Part shown: positions 1 to 6,753 of the stretch, one piece after another
Layout of the letters: every line of letters begins with the position of its first letter
Numbering within the stretch: position 1 is the stretch's first letter
Assembly (NCBI GenBank): GCA_005883445.1
Contig: VAZL01000332.1
Coordinates: forward strand, 1 to 7,893
Direction: 5' to 3'
Source: Alphaproteobacteria bacterium
GTDB taxonomy: Bacteria; Pseudomonadota; Alphaproteobacteria; Rhizobiales; Xanthobacteraceae
Length of the DNA: 7,893 nt
The notes under the pieces: generated by a model
Told to the model about the DNA's origin: nothing
What the model saw: the letters and a program-made list of their open reading frames with translations, nothing else
Database searches by the model: none
Translations under genes and position numbers: made by a program

Positions 1-506
1 TCGATCACAGTCGCATCGGTTTCATCGAGGCCTGCGGTGGGCAAGCGGTGCTTGATCACGTCGATGACGCGCGGCTCGACGCCTTCCTTCAACGCCTCCG
101 GCTCGTGCGCCGACCATTCGAATTGGCTGTCCATCTCGCGCGCGGTGGTGAGGATCGCGATCTCGCGGATGCGCGGGGCAAAGCCCGCCTCGAAGCGCAG
201 GTAACGGTTGAGCGCGCGCGCGTGCGCGGACGCTTTCGGGCTGTAGAGCCCGATCCCGGTCGGGCCTTGCAGGCCCGCGATCGATGCGCCCGGCGCCGTT
301 GCACGGTCGTAGTGGGCCTTGCCGGCCTCGTCCAAATCTTCGCGTTTCGGCAGCGGCAGGCGAAACCCCGATTGGGGGTCGATGTCGGATGGCATGCTGG
401 GTCCCATGGTGGGCGAGGGGCCGACCTGCGTGAAAGCCGGCCGCGCGCCGGCGAGAATGGCGGCGACGCCGATGAGGCAAATAAGCTGGAGGCAACGCCA
501 GCGCAT
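1..506 (-). CDS. Exported carboxymuconolactone decarboxylase (CMD)-family protein, partial (3' end outside window)
   Basis: This reading frame is open from an ATG at 506 to the left edge, giving 168 codons with no stop, so the C-terminus lies outside the window. Residues 6-20 form a hydrophobic segment behind Arg2/Arg4 (LQLICLIGVAAILAG) followed by ARPAFTQ, which looks like a signal peptide, so the mature protein is probably periplasmic. Residues 100-145 carry the CMD/AhpD-like core: REIAILTTAR (114-123), then E130-W131-x-x-H134, then EALKEGV. The AhpD CxxC redox pair is not present, so this resembles the non-redox CMD branch. A Shine-Dalgarno-like GGGGA (513-517) six bases before the ATG supports the start. 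CMD-family members include 4-carboxymuconolactone decarboxylase of protocatechuate degradation, but most paralogues are uncharacterised, so no substrate is assigned. It is on the same strand as fahA but about 530 bases downstream, so it probably has its own promoter. Confidence 0.78.
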   Translation of the reverse strand, partial: MRWRCLQLICLIGVAAILAGARPAFTQVGPSPTMGPSMPSDIDPQSGFRLPLPKREDLDEAGKAHYDRATAPGASIAGLQGPTGIGLYSPKASAHARALNRYLRFEAGFAPRIREIAILTTAREMDSQFEWSAHEPEALKEGVEPRVIDVIKHRLPTAGLDETDATVI

Positions 507-547
507 GAGCCGTCCCCATTGGGATACTCAATGCCGGGAATTGTCGT

Positions 548-667
548 CTATCTGAATGCAATCCGCCAGGCGTTCTTGAATGCCGGCCAGGGCCTGAGGG
601 GATACCTCCGGTATATTCCGTAGTGCAGCAGGAGGCGTTGCAGGAACAGCACGTTGTCCACTCCCAT
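548..667 (-). CDS. Possible small basic hydrophobic protein, 39 aa
   Basis: This is a short minus-strand frame from an ATG at 667 to a TAG at 548-550. The product starts with a hydrophobic stretch (VLFLQRLLLHY) and continues with a basic, aromatic tail containing YRRYP, RPWPAF and AWRIAF. Short proteins with a hydrophobic start, a YRR motif and a terminal AWR motif are, as I recall, frequent among hypothetical proteins of Alphaproteobacteria, which is why I list it. A GGGAG (660-664) lies eight bases before an in-frame GTG at 652-650, so the true start may be GTG with about 34 residues. Against it, the frame uses ATA, AGG twice and AGA, which are rare in GC-rich genes such as its neighbours. 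It ends 41 bases before the CMD start codon and could be co-transcribed with that gene. Function unknown. Confidence 0.3.
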   Translation of the reverse strand: MGVDNVLFLQRLLLHYGIYRRYPLRPWPAFKNAWRIAFR

Positions 668-729
668 TCTCGGTATCCACCAACGCCAAGGCGGCGCGAT
701 GGTTCCGATCTTTTCTGAGTCGGCGGGAT

Positions 730-770
730 CAGTCGAGAAAATATGCGGCCCTGGTCCAGTCGACGTCAGC
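730..770 (-). promoter_or_regulatory. Weak sigma70-like promoter candidate for the small ORF and CMD gene
   Basis: On the minus strand, CTGACG is followed about 18 bases later by CATATT, 4 of 6 consensus matches for each box. It lies roughly 65-100 bases upstream of the small ORF. The boxes are weak and such matches arise by chance, so this only marks the best candidate I could see in the gap. Coordinates are approximate. Confidence 0.15.
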
Positions 771-795
771 GGGTCCTGCCGGAGCATGATCAATA

Positions 796-847
796 CGGCC
801 GGCCGGGAGTACTCAACTCAACGCCGGGACAATCTCCCGACCGGCCG
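796..847. repeat. GC-rich inverted repeat, 14-base arms
   Basis: The arms CGGCCGGCCGGGAG (796-809) and CTCCCGACCGGCCG (834-847) are complementary at 13 of 14 positions around a 24-base loop. The single mismatch, C803 opposite A840, becomes a G-U wobble in RNA copied from the minus strand, so a leftward transcript from the fahA operon could form an uninterrupted 14-pair stem. No U-rich tract follows on that strand, so it is not a textbook intrinsic terminator. It could be an mRNA 3'-end stabiliser, a protein-binding site, or a dispersed intergenic repeat. Confidence 0.55.
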
Positions 848-1038
848 GGCCTTACGGAACGAGTGCGGCTGAAATCTCCTGAAGGTTACGGCGGACACCG
901 GGCGGAAATTCAAGCCCGCGCGGATACCCTTAGAACGAGTGTGTTTCGCTTTGATGACGCCGGCGCGACATTCCGGCTTGAAACCTCACCGCGGCGGCGT
1001 GGCCGACGGGAATCGGGGCGTCAGGGCCGCGGGCGGCG

Positions 1039-2352
1039 TCAGATGGCGGGCGCAATCGTTCCGCGGCATTCGCCCAGCCCGATGGTTGCAAAACCTTGGC
1101 GCCGGCAGCGCGCCCGCATGACGACGGTGTCGCCGTCTTCGAGGAAACGGCGCGTCTCGCCGGACGGGAGTTCGATCGGCCGTCGTCCGCCGGCCGAGAT
1201 CTCGAGCAAGCTGCCGAGCCCGCCGTCCTCCGGCGCCGAGATCGTCCCGGTGCCGAATAGATCGCCCGCGCGCAGATTGCAGCCGCCGCTGCTGTGATGC
1301 GTCACGAGCTGGGCCACGGTCCAGTAGAGATGGCGCGCGTTGCCGACGGACAATCGTTGCGGGGCAAGTCCTTTCGCCTGCAGCCCGGGCGTGAGCAGAA
1401 ACACCTCGAGCTCGATGTCGAGGGCGCCCGCGGCCTGGTCCGCCGCGTCCAAGAGATAGGGCAGGGGCGCCGGATCGCCCGCCGGCCGCGGCGCCTGCGC
1501 CATCCGAAACGGCGCCAGCGCCTCGGGAGTGACGACCCAGGGCGAGATGGTGGTCAAAAAGCTCTTGCCGAGGAAGGGGCCGAGCGGCTGGTATTCCCAC
1601 GCCTGGATGTCGCGCGCGGACCAATCGTTCAGCAGGCAGAAGCCCGCGATGTGGCTTGCCGCATCTGCGATGGCAACCGGTATGCCCAGCTCGTTGCCGG
1701 GGCCGATCCAAACTCCGAGCTCGAGCTCGTAGTCGAGACTGCGGGAAGGCCCGAAGCTCGGCACCGTTTCGGTGGACGGTTTGCGCTGGCCGCTCGGGCG
1801 GCGCAGCGTCGCGCCCGACACGGCGATCGAGGAGGCGCGCCCGTGATAGCCGATCGGCACGTATTTGTAATTCGGCAGCAGCGGATTGTCGGGGCGGAAC
1901 AGCTTACCCGCATTGGTGGCGTGGTGGATGCCGGCGAAAAAGTCGGTGTAGTCGCCGATCGCCGCCGGAAGCTCGAGGCGGCAATCATCGGCGCGGGGAA
2001 TGAGACGCGACCGCAGCGCCTCGACCTTGGCGCGATCCCGGCCATCGGCATCTAGAATGTCGCCGAGGCGGCGGCGGAGCGCGACGCGCGCCTCGCGGCC
2101 GAGCGCGAACAGCGGGTTGAGCGTCCCGCCGCAAGCGGCCTCGGCGGCCCGCGCGGCGAGTCCATCGAACAGGCCGAGTTCGAGCGCGGCGGCGAGGTCG
2201 AAGACCTCGTCCCCGATCGCGACGCCGCCGCGGGCAGCGCCTTCCCTCGTTGCGAATACGCACAGCGGCAGGTTCTGGATCGGGAAGTCGGCGTGCTCAT
2301 TGGCCGAGGCGACCCAGCTGCGCCGCGCCGGTGAATGGGTCTCATCGATCAT
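1039..2352 (-). CDS. fahA: Fumarylacetoacetase
   Basis: This enzyme hydrolyses fumarylacetoacetate to fumarate and acetoacetate, the last step of tyrosine/homogentisate catabolism in the cytoplasm. The 437-residue product matches the family along its length. The N-terminal domain has SWVASAN and FPIQNLP. The catalytic domain has DYTDF, HHATN, PIGYHGRASS, NDWSARDIQ, PLGPFLGKSF, THHSSGGCNLR and GTIS. By comparison with the mammalian enzyme, the metal ligands are D137, E209, E211 and D243, and the catalytic residues include H144, K263 and T370; all are present. I chose the ATG at 2352 because the family N-terminus begins about there. A GTG at 2406, directly after the hmgA stop, would add 18 unconserved residues. 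The ribosome site before 2352 is weak. The gene follows hmgA after 54 bases and is the last gene of the operon. No maiA homologue adjoins it. Confidence 0.96.
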   Translation of the reverse strand: MIDETHSPARRSWVASANEHADFPIQNLPLCVFATREGAARGGVAIGDEVFDLAAALELGLFDGLAARAAEAACGGTLNPLFALGREARVALRRRLGDILDADGRDRAKVEALRSRLIPRADDCRLELPAAIGDYTDFFAGIHHATNAGKLFRPDNPLLPNYKYVPIGYHGRASSIAVSGATLRRPSGQRKPSTETVPSFGPSRSLDYELELGVWIGPGNELGIPVAIADAASHIAGFCLLNDWSARDIQAWEYQPLGPFLGKSFLTTISPWVVTPEALAPFRMAQAPRPAGDPAPLPYLLDAADQAAGALDIELEVFLLTPGLQAKGLAPQRLSVGNARHLYWTVAQLVTHHSSGGCNLRAGDLFGTGTISAPEDGGLGSLLEISAGGRRPIELPSGETRRFLEDGDTVVMRARCRRQGFATIGLGECRGTIAPAI

Positions 2353-2406
2353 GGCCTGATCTTTTCGCGCTGCCTTTAGAGAACGCCGGCATACCTCGGC
2401 ATGCAC

Positions 2407-3768
2407 TCACGGCGTCTCGCCGCTCGGGTCGAAGTGCCTGCGCAAACCCTTCCAGCAGTCGATGTAGTCGTCCTGCCGCTCCTTGAGGTTGGCGGCGTAT
2501 TTCGTCAGCCGCTGCGGGAATCGGGTCTCGAACATGAACGCCATGGTGTCGGTAAGCTTGACCGGCTTGAGCTCGCTGTTGCTCGCATGCTCGAAGGCGG
2601 TCTCATCCGGGCCGTGCGGCAGCATGCAATTATGGAGCGAGATGCCACCCGGCACGAACCCCTGCGGTTTGGCGTCGTAGACGCCGTAGATCAGCCCCAT
2701 GAACTCCGACATCAGGTTGCGGTGATACCACGGCGGCCGGAAGGTATTTTCCGCCACCTGCCAGCGCTCCGGGAAAATGACGAGATCGACATTGGCGGTG
2801 CCAGGAGTTTCCGACGGCGCGGTCATGACCGTGAAGATCGACGGATCGGGGTGATCGAACAGCAACGCCCCCACGGGGGAGAAACGCCGCAGATCGTATT
2901 TGTAAGGCGCGTAGTTGCCGTGCCAGGCGACCACGTCGAGCGGCGACTGGCCGATCTCGGTCGCGTAGAGTTCGCCGCCCCACTTCACCAGCAGCGTCGA
3001 GGGCTCCTCTTTATCCTCGTACGCGGCGACGGGGGTGAGGAAGTCGCGCGGATTGGCGAGGCAATTGGCGCCGATCGGTCCGCGATAGGGCAGCGTGAAA
3101 GCGCCGCCGTAGTTTTCGCATATATAGGCGCGCGCGGGCCCGTCGATGAGCTCGACCTTGAAGATCATGCCGCGTTGGATCACGCAGATCTCGCCGGGCG
3201 CGATGTCGATCACGCCGAACTCGGTGCGGAAGCGAAGCTTGTTCTCCTGCGCGACGATGAGGAGCTCGCCGTCCGCGTTGAAGAAATACTCGTTGCGCAT
3301 GGATGCGGTCACGAGCAGCACATGCGCCGCCATGCCGGCGCGCGTCTCGGCGTCGCCCGCCGTGGTCATGGTGCGCAGGCCGGTCACGAAGGTGAGCGTC
3401 TCCTGCGGTATCGGGATCGGCCCCCAACGCAGCTGCCCGATCGGCAGGTCGCTCTCCTCCCGCGCCGCCGGCGCAGTGCGCATGAACCCCTTGTCGACTC
3501 TGCGGTAGCACGCCGAATGCTTGACCGTGGGTCGGATGCGGTAAAGCCAGGAGCGCTGGTTGGTCGACTGCGGCGCGGTGAACGGCGACCCGGACAGCTG
3601 CTCGGCATAGAGGCCGAACTTGACCTTTTGCGGCGAATTGCGCCCGACCGGCAGCGCGCCTGCAAGCGCCTCGCTCTCGAACGAGTTGCCGAAGCCCGAC
3701 ATGTAGCCGGCAACGAGACTGGGACGATCGGCCTTTGCCCCAAATCGCGACGGATCCTGAACGTTCAT
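2407..3768 (-). CDS. hmgA: Homogentisate 1,2-dioxygenase
   Basis: This non-haem Fe(II) dioxygenase opens the ring of homogentisate to give maleylacetoacetate in the cytoplasm. The product is 453 residues, close to the usual 430-450. The N-terminus carries GYMSGFGNSFESEALAGALP (21-40), typical of the family. In the C-terminal cupin domain the iron ligands by alignment to the human enzyme are H349 (in WYHRN), E355 (in SEFMG) and H385 (in LPHGPD), with catalytic H306 in FDHPD. All are intact, each offset by 14 from human H335, E341, H371 and H292. The ATG at 3768 is supported by a strong GGAGG (3775-3779) six bases upstream. It lies 46 bases after the TRAP large permease and 54 bases before fahA on the same strand, so it is probably co-transcribed with both. 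No frameshift or missing segment is visible. Confidence 0.97.
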   Translation of the reverse strand: MNVQDPSRFGAKADRPSLVAGYMSGFGNSFESEALAGALPVGRNSPQKVKFGLYAEQLSGSPFTAPQSTNQRSWLYRIRPTVKHSACYRRVDKGFMRTAPAAREESDLPIGQLRWGPIPIPQETLTFVTGLRTMTTAGDAETRAGMAAHVLLVTASMRNEYFFNADGELLIVAQENKLRFRTEFGVIDIAPGEICVIQRGMIFKVELIDGPARAYICENYGGAFTLPYRGPIGANCLANPRDFLTPVAAYEDKEEPSTLLVKWGGELYATEIGQSPLDVVAWHGNYAPYKYDLRRFSPVGALLFDHPDPSIFTVMTAPSETPGTANVDLVIFPERWQVAENTFRPPWYHRNLMSEFMGLIYGVYDAKPQGFVPGGISLHNCMLPHGPDETAFEHASNSELKPVKLTDTMAFMFETRFPQRLTKYAANLKERQDDYIDCWKGLRRHFDPSGETP

Positions 3769-3774
3769 GGCGAT

Positions 3775-3779
3775 CCTCC
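3775..3779 (-). promoter_or_regulatory. Ribosome binding site of hmgA
   Basis: On the minus strand this reads GGAGG, an exact anti-Shine-Dalgarno match, six bases before the hmgA ATG. It is the strongest such site in the window and suggests hmgA is translated independently of the upstream permease gene. Confidence 0.75.
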
Positions 3780-3814
3780 GTATCGGTCGAAGCGGTGACG
3801 CAGAGGACCATACT

Positions 3815-5026
3815 TTAGCGCATTGTCGCCGGCAGCCAGAGCGCGATTTGCGGGAAAATCATCAGCAGCACGGTCGTGATCACGATCGACAGCATGAGGA
3901 TGCTGGTTCCCTTGTAGACCTTCATGAGATCGACGCCCGCCGTCGCGCTCACGATGAACGCGACTAGGCCGACCGGCGGGAACACGAGCCCCATCGCCAC
4001 CATCATCATCGAGATCACCCCGAACCAGATCGGATCGAAGCCGAGCGAGGTGATCAGCGGGAAGGTGAGCTGGAGCGTGAGCAGCAGGAGGGGAATTTCG
4101 TCCATGAACATGCTGATGACGAAGTAGGCCACCACGATGCCGATGATGACCACCCAGCGATTGAGCTCCATGGCGATGACGGCGGTGACCACCTCCTGGG
4201 GAATGCGGCTCAATGCCATGTAGTAACCGAAGATGGTCGCGCCGAGGAGGATGAGAAAAATCATCGCCGAGGTGCGAATGGTGGATTTCACGGCGTCGAT
4301 CGCCTCCGCGAAGGTGAGGCGGCCGAACACTGCGCCGATCACGCCGGCGAGCAAGGCGCCGAGCGCGCCCACCTCCGTCGGCGTCGCGACGCCGGTGTAG
4401 AGCAGCACCAGCACGAGCAGGATGAGCAGCAGGCTCGGCCAGATGCGCACGAGGCTCGCGCACCGCTCCTGCGCGCTGACGCGGTAGGTCGAGGGTACGC
4501 CGGCGATCAGAAGTTTGCCGATCGAGGTTTGGGTGGCGATGCCGTAGATCACCATGGCGATGCTCGGCGGGATCAAAATGTCGAGCGTCGCTCCGACGCC
4601 GATCGCGCCGGCGGCGAGCTCGTCCGAATAGCCGTGGCGGCGCATTTCCGGCATCGCGATCTTGGACATGACCGAAGCCGCGGCGGTGCTCGCGCCGGAC
4701 ATGGCGCCGAAAATGCCACAAGCGAAGACGGTGGCGATGGCGAGCCCGCCCTTGATATGCGAACACCAATTGCTCGCGGCGGCATAAAGGTCGCGGGCGA
4801 GCCCGCTCGAGGCCGAGAAGAATGCCATCAGGATGAACATGGGGATCGTGGTCAGCGCGTAGTCGGCAACCGTGCTGAACGGCGCCAGGCTGAGGATCCC
4901 CATCACCTTGCTGGCGTCGCCGGTGACGAGATAGATGCCGAGCATGCCCGAGGCCGCGAGCGCGACCGCGATCGGCACGCCTAAGACGAGCGCAACAACC
5001 AGCACCAGGAGCGGGAGAGCGACCAT
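3815..5026 (-). CDS. TRAP transporter large permease (DctM family), with an apparent internal deletion
   Basis: This is the ion-coupled membrane subunit of a tripartite (TRAP) importer. The 403-residue product is hydrophobic throughout. It has family signatures: VFACGIFGAMSGAS (100-113), PEMRRHGYS (126-134), LIPPSIAMVIYG (151-162), SIGKLLIAGV (168-177), YTGVATPTEVGALGA (210-224) and a C-terminal VFPPVGLVAF (348-357). DctM proteins are usually about 425-440 residues. Here the conserved SIGKLLIAGV should be followed by a P-G-rich turn, a membrane helix and a linker before the (R)IWP segment. Instead five residues (PSTYR) lead straight to VSAQERCASL and RIWPSLLL. About 25-30 residues, including one helix, appear to be missing in frame near 4481-4498. 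That would invert the second half in the membrane, so function is doubtful. The gene starts 15 bases after the small permease; no strong ribosome site is visible, which fits translational coupling. Confidence 0.92.
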   Translation of the reverse strand: MVALPLLVLVVALVLGVPIAVALAASGMLGIYLVTGDASKVMGILSLAPFSTVADYALTTIPMFILMAFFSASSGLARDLYAAASNWCSHIKGGLAIATVFACGIFGAMSGASTAAASVMSKIAMPEMRRHGYSDELAAGAIGVGATLDILIPPSIAMVIYGIATQTSIGKLLIAGVPSTYRVSAQERCASLVRIWPSLLLILLVLVLLYTGVATPTEVGALGALLAGVIGAVFGRLTFAEAIDAVKSTIRTSAMIFLILLGATIFGYYMALSRIPQEVVTAVIAMELNRWVVIIGIVVAYFVISMFMDEIPLLLLTLQLTFPLITSLGFDPIWFGVISMMMVAMGLVFPPVGLVAFIVSATAGVDLMKVYKGTSILMLSIVITTVLLMIFPQIALWLPATMR

Positions 5027-5041
5027 CTGCGATCTTGGCGG

Positions 5042-5566
5042 CTAGGCGGGCGGCGCCTCTTCCCTGAATAAATACGACCGGCCGCTGCGGATGCGCGTGA
5101 AGTCGATCAACATGAGAATAGTCAGCGCAAAAAAGCCCAAGGGGACGAGGCAGTAGGCCGGTCCGACCAAGAGCGGCAGCGCGCTCAGCGTCGTCTCCTC
5201 GCGCAGCCCGCGCAGCGCCTGCTGGCCGGTCGCAACGAGGCTGATCACGCAGAACAGCAGCGACGCGAGATGCGCGGCATAATTGACCGACAGCTGCAGC
5301 GGGCGAGGCAGCCGGTCGACCAGGAACGTCACGCGGATGAACACGCCGCCGCGATAGGCATAGGAGAGCCCCAAAAAAATCGCGGCCACCATCAAGTACT
5401 TTTCAGTGATTTCGTAGGCGCCGGTGATCGGCCGATTGAAAAGATAGCGACTGAGCGCATCGGCGGATGTGAGACCCATGATGGCGATGGTCGCGACCAC
5501 GCTGGTGTAGACCAGCGCAAGCTCGCAGCGCCATAACACCTTGCCGATGGCGCGCAGGACCGTCAC
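5042..5566 (-). CDS. TRAP transporter small permease (DctQ family)
   Basis: This is the four-helix partner of the large permease. The product is 174 residues, normal for the family. Predicted helices lie at about 14-34, 54-72, 92-113 and 134-155. Family landmarks are SRYLFNRPITGAYEITE (39-55) after helix 1 and FIRVTFLVDRLP (76-87) after helix 2. The start is the GTG at 5566; no good Shine-Dalgarno site precedes it. This GTG overlaps a TGA (5563-5565) that lies in another frame of the upstream gene, a GTGA arrangement typical of coupled dctP-dctQ pairs. That suggests the upstream gene originally ended here. In its present frame, however, the binding-protein gene runs on to 5403, so the two overlap by 164 bases. 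The large permease follows after 15 bases. Confidence 0.92.
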   Translation of the reverse strand: MTVLRAIGKVLWRCELALVYTSVVATIAIMGLTSADALSRYLFNRPITGAYEITEKYLMVAAIFLGLSYAYRGGVFIRVTFLVDRLPRPLQLSVNYAAHLASLLFCVISLVATGQQALRGLREETTLSALPLLVGPAYCLVPLGFFALTILMLIDFTRIRSGRSYLFREEAPPA

Positions 5567-6575
5567 CGTGTTGCCGCGGCGCTGCTGGGCAGCCAGCGCC
5601 CTTACCCTCCATCTTCTTCACCCACTCGTTCCAGATCGGCTCGCCCGCGAGCTTGGTCCAGCGCGCAAGCTCGTCGGGCGGAACAGTGTAGCGGTTGAGC
5701 TCGTAGTTTCCGGCTTTAGCTCGCTCGATCACGCCTTGCTCCGCGGTGTCGAAGAAATTCCTGCCCCAGAATTTTGCTCCCGCCAGACCGCTGACGCTCA
5801 TGATCGCGCCGCGCACGTCCTGGGGCAGCGACTGCCACTTTTGCTTATTGGCGCACAGCGAGAAATACGCCACGTAGAACGGGGCGATGGTGTAGTTCCT
5901 CGCCACCTCGTAGAGCCTGAATGCCTGCACCGCCTCCCACGGAGCGGCGGCGCCGTCGACCACGCCTTTATCGAGCGACTGATAGACGTCGGGCATCGGG
6001 ATCAGCGTCGGCACTGCTCCGAGCACCTTGGCCATTTCGGTGGGAGGCCCGCCCAAGACGCGGAATTTCAATCCCTTGAATTCATCGAGCGTCTTCACTT
6101 GCCGCTTGGAGACCAAGAGATTGGGCGAACTTGTGTAGAGGACGAGCGGCTCGATCTCGCTGTATTCCTTCTGCACCGCGGGGAATTTCTCATAGAGCTT
6201 CCAAAGCGCTTCGCTTCCCTTCTCGGCCGAGCTGATCGGCAAAAACGGCAGCGATACGACGTCCGACAACGGCGTCTGTTCGGGCCAATAACCCTGCACG
6301 CACCAGCCGATATCGGCGATGCCGCCGCGGATGCCCTTCCACATGTCCACGCCCTTGATCAGGGTCTGCGATGGATAGACCTCGATCTTGACGCGGCCCT
6401 TGGTTGCCTGCTCGACCTGTTTCACCCAGGGCTGCAGCGCGTGCGAGGGCCCCCATCCGGTCGGAGAGTTCTGGTCGGCAAGCGTCAGCTTGATCTCTTG
6501 TGCCGCCGCCGTTCCCGCCCAGGCAAAGGACGCAGCGATCAGGCCAGCCAGGGCCAGGGTCTTTGTCTCGGGCAT
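5403..6575 (-). CDS. TRAP transporter substrate-binding protein (DctP family), C-terminus out of frame
   Basis: This is the periplasmic receptor of the TRAP importer. Residues 1-25 are a signal peptide (MPETKTLALAGL...AGTAAA, cut before QEIKL). The mature part has the DctP fold: LADQNSPTGWG (32-42), RVKIEVYPSQTL (61-72), the FKGLKFRVLGG segment (166-176) with the ligand-binding arginine expected at R172, and DGAAAPWEAVQ (208-218). Family similarity ends at about residue 326 (KKMEGKG, near 5598). Beyond it the open frame continues for 64 residues of Arg/His-rich sequence read out of frame over the small permease gene, ending at 5403 (390 aa in total). A one-base gain near 5590-5600 would instead end the protein at the TGA overlapping the small permease start (about 338 aa, a usual size). 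The ATG at 6575 is chosen for its AAGGGAG five bases upstream and for the signal peptide. The substrate is unknown; operon context suggests an aromatic acid. Confidence 0.9.
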   Translation of the reverse strand: MPETKTLALAGLIAASFAWAGTAAAQEIKLTLADQNSPTGWGPSHALQPWVKQVEQATKGRVKIEVYPSQTLIKGVDMWKGIRGGIADIGWCVQGYWPEQTPLSDVVSLPFLPISSAEKGSEALWKLYEKFPAVQKEYSEIEPLVLYTSSPNLLVSKRQVKTLDEFKGLKFRVLGGPPTEMAKVLGAVPTLIPMPDVYQSLDKGVVDGAAAPWEAVQAFRLYEVARNYTIAPFYVAYFSLCANKQKWQSLPQDVRGAIMSVSGLAGAKFWGRNFFDTAEQGVIERAKAGNYELNRYTVPPDELARWTKLAGEPIWNEWVKKMEGKGAGCPAAPRQHGDGPARHRQGVMALRACAGLHQRGRDHRHHGSHIRRCAQSLSFQSADHRRLRNH

Positions 6576-6580
6576 GTTCA

Positions 6581-6587
6581 CTCCCTT
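6581..6587 (-). promoter_or_regulatory. Ribosome binding site that fixes the binding-protein start
   Basis: AAGGGAG on the minus strand lies five bases before the ATG at 6575. This favours that start over an in-frame ATG at 6593, six codons upstream, and it places the signal peptide at the very N-terminus. Confidence 0.6.
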
Positions 6588-6716
6588 CCGCATTAGTATT
6601 TTAATCGTTGACGCGCCCGCGCGCGCAGCGGTGGCGATAGTGCCGCTCCACCCGCGATTAGACAAGCGACATTGCGTGAGACGCCCGCATCCCAAGCATC
6701 GGTGCAGCGGTCGGGA

Positions 6717-6745
6717 TTGTTACTTGATGCGCCGGTTCGTATAGA
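6717..6745 (+). promoter_or_regulatory. Sigma70-like promoter candidate for the Ldh_2 gene
   Basis: TTGTTA (6717-6722) and TATAGA (6740-6745) are separated by exactly 17 bases, and each matches the consensus at 4 of 6 positions. Transcription would begin near 6752, about 50 bases before the ATG at 6803. The spacing and position are good for a gene-proximal promoter, but box quality is moderate. Confidence 0.4.
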
Positions 6746-6753
6746 GATCGTCC

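Larger units (their letters stand above)
507..1038. other. Mostly non-coding gap between the CMD gene and fahA
   Basis: No reading frame on either strand here shows a recognisable protein domain; the frames that cross it lack family motifs. The fahA stop is at 1039-1041, and no hairpin followed by a T-run is visible just downstream of it on the minus strand. The gap contains a possible small minus-strand ORF (548-667), a weak promoter-like pair and a GC-rich inverted repeat (796-847), each listed separately. The stretch at about 850-1038 holds nothing I can support. The gap is long beside the 15-54 base spacings of the neighbouring operon, so it probably separates transcription units. Confidence 0.6.

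Noticed and set aside
22..561. Minus-strand frame of about 179 codons at the left edge
   Set aside because: It is an Arg/His/Pro-rich frame overlapping the true CMD-family frame, which has a signal peptide, a ribosome site and family motifs.
604..620. CGGTATATTCCG near-palindrome as an operator
   Set aside because: It is short, with two mismatched positions, and lies inside the candidate small ORF; likely chance.
985..1038. GC-rich self-complementary patch just after fahA as a terminator
   Set aside because: Possible stems have almost no loop and no T-run follows on the minus strand.
743..1297. Plus-strand frame (about 184 codons) crossing the gap and the end of fahA
   Set aside because: It has Pro/Arg/Ser-rich low-complexity composition, no domain, and overlaps the certain fahA C-terminus.
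2353..2406. Earlier GTG start for fahA, directly after the hmgA stop
   Set aside because: The extra 18 residues are basic and unlike the fumarylacetoacetase N-terminus, and the family normally starts near the ATG at 2352. It cannot be excluded entirely because the site before 2352 is weak.
2401..3798. Long plus-strand open frame (about 465 codons) opposite hmgA
   Set aside because: It is antisense to a certain hmgA, has no family motifs and is rich in Arg/His/Gly, as expected from the reverse frame of GC-rich coding DNA.
3765..4769. Minus-strand open frame (about 334 codons) inside the large permease
   Set aside because: It is out of frame with a clear DctM protein and rich in Arg and His; a shadow.
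5541..6596. Plus-strand open frame (about 351 codons) opposite the binding-protein gene
   Set aside because: It is antisense to a clear DctP-family gene, has a His/Arg/Leu-rich composition and no recognisable domain.
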